DNA from: Streptomyces sp. P3
Lineage (GTDB): Bacteria > Actinomycetota > Actinomycetes > Streptomycetales > Streptomycetaceae
Length of the DNA: 64,000 bases
Direction of reading: 5' to 3'
NCBI GenBank assembly: GCA_016893485.2
Contig: JAFEKX020000001.1
Location: 4,526,001 to 4,590,000, forward strand
This document shows, piece by piece, positions 9,663 to 17,734 of this stretch; positions within the stretch are counted from its first letter, which is position 1; each line of letters begins with the position of its first letter. The position numbers and the translations under genes are program-made. The notes beneath the pieces are model-generated. The model did not search any database. It was not told the DNA's origin and worked only from the letters and a program-made list of their open reading frames with translations.

Positions 9663-10285
9663 CTGTACCGTCTACTCCGTCCCGACTTTCGCCGACCGTG
9701 GCGCCAAGGAGGCCCTCGTGCGCTGCGAGCCCCACCCTAGTAGTAGCTTCTCCCCAATTTTCACTGCTGCCGACAGCCGCGGGACAGGACGACTGGGTAG
9801 TGGCATTCGACGGGGACCCACCCGGCCCGGTTCAGCGACAGATGCCCGCATGCACTGTCGCCAACCGGTCGCCGCCCGTGCGAAAACATGGCCGTGCCAC
9901 TGCTGCAGGCCGGGTTGTCGAGCAGCAGGAGCAGGGTGGTGGTCTCCTCGCCTCACCGATAGGGAGGGTGGTCCCACCGCCCACAGCCGGATCACCGAGC
10001 TGGGGGCCACCACCCTGCCCCCGCTCTCCCCTTCCTGAGGGTCCAGGTGGACGCCGGTGACCCGCGCCGCGAGCAGCCGATCTCGACTCGTCGTCCTCGG
10101 GGTCTCGACCCGTAGCTGAATATGTGCAGACCGGGGCCATACCTGCACCCTCCTCAGAGCGCCGCCGCAGGCCTCGCTCTTGCCAGAAAGGCACGACGAA
10201 CCTCGATTAATCACCGGCCCGGCAAGTAGTTCTGACACGCATCGTCGGCCACCTCGTTGCCCAACAAGGGCCTCGCTTACGTGAT

Positions 10286-10304
10286 TGACCCAGCATCTGG
10301 GTCA
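10286..10304. promoter_or_regulatory. Compact palindrome, possible operator
   Basis: TGACCCAG and CTGGGTCA flank a 3-base centre, CAT. The size and symmetry suit a dimeric repressor or an integrase/excisionase site. It lies about 620 bases upstream of the methylase start and 165 bases from the tRNA. Confidence 0.4.
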
Positions 10305-10352
10305 CGAAAACAGCAGGTCAACGCCCTGGACGAGCACCACTGTCCGTAGAGG

Positions 10353-10381
10353 GCGAACCCACGACCTACGCAATACGATGC
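10353..10381 (-). repeat. Degenerate partial copy of tRNA-Thr (possible attachment-site relic)
   Basis: The sequence CGAACCCACGACCTACGCAA, followed by TACGATGCA, matches the plus-strand reading of the intact tRNA gene (CGAACCCGAGACCTACGCAT then TACGAGTGCG) with few changes. It covers the T arm, variable loop and anticodon arm, about 130 bases from the intact copy and on its 3' side. A partial tRNA copy at a tRNA 3' flank is a usual mark of past site-specific integration. Confidence 0.5.
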
Positions 10382-10424
10382 ACAGACCGCAGATACTGGT
10401 TGACCCCGGCCTCTAGACCGAGAT

Positions 10425-10461
10425 GAAAAAACCCCAGGTCACGGCGAGTGAGTCCTGGGGT
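10425..10461 (-). terminator. Intrinsic terminator of tRNA-Thr
   Basis: ACCCCAGG and CCTGGGGT form an 8-bp stem. Read on the minus strand it is followed by a run of six T. It lies just after the tRNA 3' end. Confidence 0.85.
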
Positions 10462-10468
10462 AATTCCG

Positions 10469-10542
10469 AGCCGCCTTCGGGATTCGAACCCGAGACCTAC
10501 GCATTACGAGTGCGTTGCTCTGGCCATCTGAGCTAAGGCGGC
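10469..10542 (-). tRNA. tRNA-Thr (anticodon CGT)
   Basis: A 74-base tRNA with acceptor stem GCCGCCT/AGGCGGC, anticodon stem ACGCA/TGCGT and loop CTCGTAA giving anticodon CGT, and a T arm with GGTTCGAATC. The CCA end is not encoded. The accessory island lies on its 3' side, the usual side for integration of mobile elements into tRNA genes. No integrase is present inside this window. Confidence 0.95.
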
Positions 10543-10646
10543 GCGCTGTCCACACCATGGTGCGATCAGCAACGTCGGAAAGTCTACACAGTTTCTGGGG
10601 TGCTCCGTACACCCCCGGACGCACCCCGTGCCCACCCCCACACACC

Positions 10647-12308
10647 CTACGAACAGCGCTTCCCCTCCCCGGCGCCGTCCCCGCAGCAGATACGCGTCGA
10701 TCGCCGAGTCGATGCACGAGCTGCCGCGCCCGTAAGCCGTGTGACCGTCACCGACATACGTGAGCAGCCGGGCCGAAGACAGCTGGTGGGCCAGCGACTG
10801 GGCCCAGGGATACGGGGTCGCCGGGTCGCGGGTCGTGCCGACGACCACGATGGGGGCCGCACCCTTCGCCTCGATGCGGTGGGGTTCGCCCGTGGCCCTG
10901 ACCGGCCAGTACGCGCAGCTCAGGGATGCCCAGGCGAGGCCGTCGCCGAAGACGGGGACGCCTTCTCGAAGTTGGGGAGGGACTGTTCGACCTGGTCGGG
11001 GAGGTGAACGCGGGCGGCAGGTCGAGGCAGTTCACGGCGGCGTTGGCGAACATCAGGTTCGAGTAGCGGCCGTCGGCGTCACGCTCGTAGTAACTGTCCG
11101 AGAGGACGAGTAGCCCGGCACCGTCGTTCTCCTTCATCGCCGACGTCAGCGCCTCGCGCAGCTGGGACCAGGCCGCCTCGTCGTACATCGCCGCGATCAC
11201 GCCGGTGGTGGCGAGCGCCTCGCCGAGCTTGCGGCCGTCCGCGTCGCCGGTGGGGATCGGGTGCGCGTCGAGCTTCTTGAAGAAGGCCTTCAGGTTGTCG
11301 CCGACGTGGTCCGGCGTCGTACGCCTGCCGCCGAGCGGGCAGTCGGTCTGCCGGACGCAGTCCTTCGCGAAGGACTGGAACGCCGTCTCGAAGCCCGCCG
11401 TCTGGTCGAGGTTCATGCGGCGCGCGGGCAGGGACGGGTCCATCGCGCCATCCAGGACGACGCGGCCGACCCGGCCGGGAAGAGTCCCGCGTACGTCGCG
11501 CCCAGGAACGTGCCGTACGACGCCCCGACGTACGTCAGTTTCCGGTCCCCAGCACCGCCCGCAGGATGTCCATGTCCCGCGCCGCCTCGACCGTCGAGAC
11601 ATGGCGCAGGAGACCGGCCGAGTGGGCGCCGCAGCCTTCCGCGAACTTCTTGTACGCGGCGACGAGTTCGGTGGTCTCGCGCTGGTCGTCGGGGGTGGTG
11701 TCGGTCTGCGTGAACGTGTCCATGGCCCGCCCGCCGAGGCACTCCACCGGCTCGCTGCGGGCGACACCGCGCGGGTCCATCGCGACCATGTCGTAGCGGG
11801 CGCGGATCTCCGCCGGGTAACCGATCCCGGCGTACTGCTGGAGATAGCCGACCGCCGAACCGCCCGGCCCGCCCGGGTTCACCATCAGGGAACCGAGCAC
11901 CTTGCCCTTGCCGGTGGCCTTCTTGCGGGCGACCGCGAGCCGGATGTCACCGGCGCCGGGCCTGGCGTAGTCCAGCGGCGCCTTCATCGTGGCGCACTCG
12001 AAACCGGGAACACCGCAGGTGTGCCAGCTGAGCCTCTGCCCGTAGTACGACGTCAGCGTGGACGGCGTCGCCCGCGGCAGCGCGGCCAGCGCCACGTCCG
12101 CCGCCGGACTCGCCGTCGTCGTCGAACTCCCCGCGGAACACGCGGACACGAGCAGCGCGGCTACGGCGAGCAGCACGCCACCGGCCCTGCGGGTGCGGCT
12201 GCGCGGACTCCCGTGCCGGCTCCGGCTGCCTCGACGGGCCTCGACCTCGCTGGGCCGACTCGGCTGACTGCTCCGGCTGGGCCGGCGAAGGGGGCGCCTG
12301 ATGTGCAT
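10647..12308 (-). CDS. Secreted lipoprotein alpha/beta-hydrolase, TAP-like (tripeptidyl aminopeptidase family), frame-broken
   Basis: An exported serine peptidase of the Streptomyces Tap/Slp family, acting on the outer face of the membrane. The basic N-terminus leads into a hydrophobic stretch (GGVLLAVAALLVSAC) with a lipobox ending in Cys. The body contains SLMVNPGGPGGSAVGYL (oxyanion loop), YDMVAMDPRGVARSEP, the nucleophile elbow GASYGTFLG, and C-terminal GTTRDPATPYPWA (Asp) and GDGHTAYG (His), so the full triad is present. Breaks fall in the C4 run at 11547-11550, near 11450, near 11010 and near 10670; the restored C-terminus reads GKRCS, typical of the family. The long basic leader before the hydrophobic core may mean a later start. 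Confidence 0.8.
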
Positions 12309-12487
12309 CGCCCGAGCGTAACGCTGCGCGATCCCGCGAATGCTGTACGTGCATGATCAGCCCCGGACGAGTTACGCCGTCAACCTCACGCCCGTCGCGT
12401 CAGTCACCCGCCAACCAATCAACCCGCCGCCCGCCCAGCCACCCCAGCGGATCACCCCGCCCAACCCACCCGGCCCACTCAACCCAC

Positions 12488-13691
12488 TCAGCCCGCTCTG
12501 AGCGCCAACGTCATCGCCTCCACCGCGAGCAGCGGCGCCACATTGCGGTCGAGCGCCTCCCTGCACGCGCCGATCGCCTCGATACGGCGCAACGTGGACT
12601 CCGGGAACCGGCCCGCGCGAGCCGCTCCAACGCCTCCTCGGCGTCCGCGTTGGCGATCGCCACCCGGGAACCGAGCTGGAGGGCGAGGACATCCCGGTAG
12701 AACGCGGTGAGGTCGGTCAGCGCGAGGTCGAGGCTGTCGCGCTGCGTCCGCGTTCTCCGGCGCTTCTGCTTGTCCTCCAGGTCCTTCATCACCCCGGCCG
12801 TGCCACGCGGCATCCGGCTGCCCTGGCCGCCGCCCAGCGCCGCCTTCATCTCCTCGGTCTCCTTGTCGTCCACCTCCTCGGCCAGTTGCTTGGCGTCCTC
12901 GGCCGCCGCGTCCACCAGCTCCTGGGCGGCCTTGAGACACCCGCCGACGTCCTCGACGCGCAACGGCAGCTTCAGTACGGCCGCCCGGCGCTGGCGGGCG
13001 GCCGGGTCGGTGGCCAGGCGGCGGGCCCGGTCGACATGGCCCTGCGTGGCACGCGCGGCGGCCATCGCCACGGCGGGCTCGACGCCCTCCCGCCGGACGA
13101 GCAGGTCGGCGACGGCGTCGACCGAGGGTGTCGTCAGGTTCAGGTGGCGGCAGCGGGAGCGGATCGTGGGGAGGACGTCCTCGATCGAGGGGGCGCAGAG
13201 GAGCCACACCGTGCGGGGGCGGGCTCTTCGACGGCCTTGAGGACCGCGTTGGCCGATTTCTCGTTCAGCCGCTCGGCGTCCTCTACCAGGATGATCTGCC
13301 AACGGCCCGTCGCCGGTGACGTGAAGGACTTGCGGACCGTGTCCCTCATGTCGTCGGCCAGGATCTGCGTGCCGACCGCTGCGACCGTGGTGACGTCGGC
13401 ATGGGTGCCGATCAGCGCCGTATGACAGCCGTCGCAGAAGCCGCAGCCGGGGCTGCCGCCGAGCGCGCGGTCGGGGCTCACGCACTGCAGCGCGGCGGCG
13501 AAGGCCCGCGCCGCCTGGTTCCGCCCAGCGCCGGGCGGGCCCGTGAACAGCCAGGCGTGCGTCATCTTCGACGCCTCCGGCGGGGCCGTACCGGTGGTCG
13601 CGGCGGTGACGAAGGCGTCGGCGTCCCGAGCGGCGGCATCGACCTGCTCACTCACCTTCTCCTGCCCCACCAGGTCATCCCACACCGTCAT
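12488..13691 (-). CDS. holB: DNA polymerase III subunit delta' (HolB), frame-broken
   Basis: A clamp-loader subunit related to the tau/gamma ATPase. MTVWDDLVGQEKVSEQV at the N-terminus is followed by a P-loop-like GPPGAGRNQAA, zinc-module cysteines in GCGFCDGCHTALIGTHADV, and VEDAERLNEKSANAVLKAVEE. The sensor region reads TVWLLCAPSIEDVLPTIRSR, then a helical C-terminal collar ends ALDRNVAPLLAVEAMTLALRAG. The P-loop has Asn in place of the usual Lys-Ser/Thr (GAGRN rather than GxGKT), as expected for a delta' subunit that does not hydrolyse ATP. Shifts lie in the G5 run at 13215-13219 and near 12615. It follows the thymidylate kinase fusion in the same direction. Confidence 0.9.
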
Positions 13692-13806
13692 GGGTCACCG
13701 GCCCTTTCGTCACGCTTCGAGTCACGGGATCCATTGTGCGGGCCACCACTGACAACGGGGGCCGGGTGGTGTGGGGAGCGCTAGTTGGAAGGGGCGGGAG
13801 CTTAGT

Positions 13807-14020
13807 GCGGGGCGCTGGTCGGGAGGGGCGGGAGCTGGGCGCGGGGCGCTGATCGGGAGAGGGGGAGTTGGGCGCAGGCGGCGATCCGGAGGGCCGGACA
13901 CCGGGTGCGGGGCGCTGATCGAGAGGGCGGGAGCCAAGCGCGGGCGGCGATCCGGAGGGGCCGGACGCTGAATGCGGGCGCCGATCCAGACAGGCCGGAC
14001 GCTGAGTGCGGGGCGCTGAT
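13807..14020. repeat. Imperfect 33-34 bp minisatellite, about six copies
   Basis: Units beginning GCGGGGCGCTG or GCGGGCGGCGATCC recur near 13807, 13841, 13874, 13907, 13940, 13974 and 14008. Two sub-types are visible, one centred on CGCTGATCGGGAG and one on GGCGATCCGGAGG. The interval 13692-14187 between holB and the upstream kinase gene holds no other feature I can support. Translations through it are Pro/Arg/Ser-rich in several frames, as expected from G+C-rich repeats, so I do not call a gene. Confidence 0.75.
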
Positions 14021-14187
14021 GCGGGGCAGGCACGCCAGGCGCGGATCACCACCCCGACGCCGCCAACCCCTCGGCCCACGTCACCGCCAGCCCGGCGCGC
14101 CCAACATCAACCCCGCACACCCACCACCATCAACCCTGCGCGCTCTTCACCATCAGCCCCGCATCCCGCATCCCGCACTCAAACCCG

Positions 14188-17100
14188 TCAGCCCCGCCGC
14201 CCCCGCCCACGACCCCGCCCGCGCCCGGTGTCGTCGTCGTGGTCGCCGTCCTCGCGCGGGCCGAGCAGTTCGTCGGCCAGGGAAGGCAGGTCGTCCAGCG
14301 GAGTCTCCTCGGCCCAGTCGGGACGCGGCCGACGCCGGGGTGTACCCTGCTCGTCGACCTGGGGCAGCTCGCGGGTACGGTCCTCGCCGCCATCGGCGCG
14401 GTCGCCGGGACGCTCGTCCCGGAAGTACCCGGCAGGCACCCGGTCCGAAGGACCATGGTCGCGCACCGGCGGCAGCACCGCGGTCTCGTCCGCCGCGCCG
14501 ACCGGCGGCAGTACGCCCGTCTCGTCGGCCGCACCGGACGGGACGGGCGGCAGTACGGCCGTCTCCTCCGTGGCGGACACCGGCGGCAGTACGGCCGTCT
14601 CGTCCGCGGCCCCCGTGGGAGCCGGCGGCTGCGGCAGCTGGGCCGTCGTCTCGGAGTCACGTACGTCGGAGTCACGTACGTCGGAGTCACGTACGTCGGA
14701 GTCACGTACGTCGGAATCGCGCTTCCCGGTGTCCGGGGACACCGACCGCAGCACAGCCGTCTCCTCCGACGACCGGCCACCCGCACCGGCACCGGCACCG
14801 GCACCCGTACCCGACGGCTTCACGACCGGCGTCTGCACGGTCGACGCCTCGGGCCTGACCCCCGGGACCGGAGGAACCGTCGGCTGACGGGCCGCCCGCT
14901 CCGCAGCGGCCGCCGCCTCGGCCGCCAACCGGCGTGCCTCCTCGGCCGCGAGCAGGGCCGCCTCGGCCTTGCGCTGCTTCTCCAGCCGACGCGCCTCCGC
15001 CTCCGCGCGCAGCCGTGCCTCGTCCTCGGCCTGCTTGCGCAACCGGTCGGCCTCGGCCCTGCGGCGGGTCTCCTCGGCGGCGCGGGCCTCCTCCTCGGCG
15101 AGGAGGCGGGCCTTCTCCTCCTCGGCACGCCTGCGTGCGTCCTCGGCGCGCTGCCTGGCCTCCTCGGCCTGGCGCTCGGCCTCGCGGCGCTGTGCCTCCT
15201 CCAGCTCGCGCCGCTTGCGCTCCTCCTCCTCGGCGCGCAGCTGAGCGAGCTGCTCCTGGCGCTCACGCTCCAGGCGCTCCTCCTCGGCCTTGCGGGCGGC
15301 CTCTTCCTCGGCCTTGCGGCGGGCCTCCTCCTCCGCGGCCTTGCGCGCCTCCTCCTGGGCCTTGATCTCGGCCTCGGAGAGCGGCAGTACGGTGTCGAGG
15401 CGGTGCCTGATCACCGTGGTGACGGCCTCGGGCTCCTGGCCCGCGTCCACCACCAGGTAGCGGCTCGGGTCGGCGGCGGCCAGGGTGAGGAAACCGGACC
15501 GTACGCGCGCGTGGAACTCGGCGGGCTCCGACTCCAGTCGGTCCGGAGCCTCCGTGAACCGCTCGCGGGCGGTCTCCGGGTCCACGTCCAGCAGGACGGT
15601 CATGTGCGGCACGAGTCCGTCGGTCGCCCAGCGGTTGATGCGGGCGATCTCGGTCGGGGAGAGGTCACGGCCGGCGCCCTGGTAGGCGACGGACGAGTCG
15701 ATGTAGCGGTCGGAGACGACGACCGCGCCGCGCTCCAGGGCGGGCCGTACGACGGTGTCGACGTGCTCCGCGCGGTCGGCGGCGTAGAGCAGGGCCTCCG
15801 CGCGGTGGGACAGTCCCGCCGACGACACGTCGAGCAGGATCGACCGCAGCCGCTTGCCGACCGGGGTCGCGCCGGGCTCGCGGGTGAGCACGACCTCGTG
15901 TCCCTTGCCCCTGATCCACTCGGCGAGGGCTTCGGCCTGGGTGGACTTGCCTGCGCCGTCGCCGCCCTCCAGCGCGATGAAGAAGCCGGTGGTCGCGGGC
16001 ACCGTCTCGGGGTCGTCGCCGCCGAGCAGCGCGTCCCGCAGGTCGTGGCGGAGCGGCACTCCCGCGCGGTCGTCGACCTTGGCCAGCACCAGCGCGGCGA
16101 CGGGCAGCAGCAGGGCGCCGACCAGCATCAGCGTGAACGCGGCACCGCCGTGCGCGAACACGAACTTGCCGTTCTCCAGGCGGTGCGGGCCGATCAGCGC
16201 CGCCACCAGGGGGCGATCAGCGCGCCGAGCGCCACCGCGACCCGGACGACCGCGTGCAGGTGATCGGTCGTGCGGGCCTTGCGGTAGTCCTCGGCCTCTT
16301 GGTCGAGCAGGGTGTGCCCGGTGTTGGCGGCCACGCCCGCGCCGATGCCGGCGAGCGCGACGATCAGCAGCACCATGGTGACGTCCGGGACCAGGCCCGC
16401 GGCGAGCAGCGCGATGCCGGTGAAGGCGATGGCGAGCGTCAGCAGTCGACGGCGCGACAGGGTCGGCAGCAGCGAGGGCGCCGTACGGATGCCGATCACG
16501 ACCCCGCCGGTCAGGCCGAGCACCAACAGTCCGAAGGTCACCGGGCCGCCGTGCAGGTCCTTGGCCTGGAGCACAGACACGGCGACGGCGGCGGAGATCG
16601 CCCCGGCGACGGCCGCGCAGGCGATCACGAGCAGCGCGATCGCGCCCGTACGGCCCTTGTCGATGCCGGTACCCGTCCGGGGCGGCGCAGCCCTCGAGCG
16701 GCGACCGCGCGCGCGGGGTGCGGATTCCGGGCAGCTCCAGAGCGGTCAGCACGGAGAGGGACGCGGCGAACAGCCCGGCCGCGACGTACGAACCGAGTGC
16801 GGCCTGGTGCTGGTCGAACCAGGCGACGCCGGTGCCCAGCAGGTTGTTGAGCAGTGCCGCCACGACGAGTGCGGCGGCGGCGAGCGGGATGGCCACGAAG
16901 CTCGTGCGCAGCGAGAGCCGACGCAGCGCGTCCATGTGGTCGGGCAGCGGCCGGACCGTGGCGCCCTCGGGCGGCGGGGCCGGCAGCAGGGCGGGGGCCG
17001 CGCTCTCGCGGCACACCGTCCAGAAGCGCTCGGCGACTCCGGTGACGAAGGCGGTCACCAGGAGCACCGCCAGGGCGTTGTCCGGTGTCCAGTCGATCCA

Positions 17101-17507
17101 CAGGGGGCGACGATCAGCAGCGCGGCCCGCAGACCGTCCGCGCCGACCATGGTCCACCGGCGGTCGAGCGGCCCGTCCTGGGAGGTGAGCGAGGTGAGCG
17201 GGCCGAGCAGCACCGCCCCGAAGAGCAGCGTCGCCAGGATGCGCGCCCCGAAGACGGTCGCCACCGCGAGTGCCACACCCCGGTAACCACCGCCGAACGA
17301 GCCCTGGGCGATCGCCGCCTGGAAGGCGAGCACGACCAGGACCAGCAGGGCGAGGGTGTCACCGACACCCGTCACGAACTGCGCACTCCACAGCCGCTTG
17401 AGCTGCGGTTGGCGCAGCAGGGCGCGGACGGCACGCTCGCGGGAGTCCGCGACAAGGGCGTCGTCGGGGGCCGGCTGGTGGCCCGTTGGCTGCTCGGCTG
17501 GCGTCAT
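14188..17507 (-). CDS. tmk: MFS-like membrane protein fused to thymidylate kinase with long coiled coil, frame-broken
   Basis: A large fusion protein. The first ~550 residues form an MFS-like membrane domain starting MTPAEQPTGHQPAPDDALV with repeated hydrophobic spans. A complete thymidylate kinase follows: P-loop ALEGGDGAGKSTQAEAL, VVLTREPGATPVGKRLRSI, DRYIDSSVAYQGAGRDL and VLLDVDPETARERF; this makes dTDP from dTMP. After it come about 180 Ala/Glu/Arg-rich coiled-coil residues, four RDSDV repeats, five ETAVLPPV-like repeats and an Asp/Gly/Arg tail. Shifts in G5 runs at 17103-17107 and 16207-16211 and near 16680 split the membrane part; the kinase is intact. Streptomyces genomes carry this fusion next to topA. 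Confidence 0.9.
14653..14712. repeat. Four perfect 15-bp tandem repeats inside the kinase fusion
   Basis: GGAGTCACGTACGTC occurs four times in a row without change. Read on the minus strand it encodes Arg-Asp-Ser-Asp-Val units. Each unit contains the self-complementary octamer ACGTACGT. The length is a multiple of three, so copy-number change keeps the frame. Confidence 0.95.
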
Positions 17508-17560
17508 GCTTTCAGCCTATCGGCACCCACCGACAACAAGCCGCGCCCGCCCGGAGCTGC

Positions 17561-17598
17561 ACACACCCCGACACCAAAGTGATGCCGGGGCGTGTGTT
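17561..17598 (-). terminator. Imperfect hairpin downstream of topA
   Basis: ACACACCCCG at 17561-17570 can pair with CGGGGCGTGTGT near 17586-17597, enclosing an inner ACACC/GATG(T) pairing. It sits between the end of topA and the start of the kinase fusion, which are co-directional. No T tract follows. Confidence 0.45.
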
Positions 17599-17664
17599 TC
17601 GCGACCCTGTGGTGCAGGAAGCGTGCGCTGACCGGTCCTCAGGCGGGAGCCCGACGGATCGTCA

Positions 17665-17734
17665 GCTCTGGTCCGTCAGTTCCGGTCCGTCCGCTCCCGT
17701 CCGTCGGCTCTCGTCCGTCCGCTCTGGTCCGTCA
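17665..17734. repeat. Five 14-bp tandem repeats ending at the topA stop codon
   Basis: Units of 14 bases (GCTCTGGTCCGTCA and close variants with the constant core GTCCGTC) begin at 17665, 17679, 17693, 17707 and 17721. The last unit includes the TCA at 17732-17734, which is the stop codon of topA on the minus strand. The first and last units are identical. Confidence 0.9.

Larger units (their letters stand above)
9663..10424. other. Gene-poor interval between defence operon and tRNA-Thr
   Basis: I find no convincing gene in about 760 bases. Open frames here lack recognisable domains and ordinary codon bias. The interval contains a long-range inverted repeat (9931-9942 with 10007-10018), a compact palindrome at 10286-10304 and a degenerate tRNA-like copy at 10353-10381. 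No HTH gene corresponding to MAD1 is visible. The promoter of the methylase operon should lie near 9670-9720 but I cannot point to convincing -35/-10 boxes. Confidence 0.6.

Noticed and set aside
9672..10238. Minus-strand frame upstream of the methylase as a possible mad1 HTH gene
   Set aside because: No HTH or other domain, poor codon use and no ribosome site.
13675..14079. Pro/Arg-rich repeat protein encoded by the minisatellite
   Set aside because: All frames of such repeats give Pro/Arg/Ser-rich sequence; the unit length is not consistently a multiple of three and there is no start context.
14239..16263. Long plus-strand open frame antisense to the thymidylate kinase fusion
   Set aside because: The Leu/Gly/Arg-rich product mirrors the coiled coil on the other strand; the kinase motifs show the minus strand is coding.
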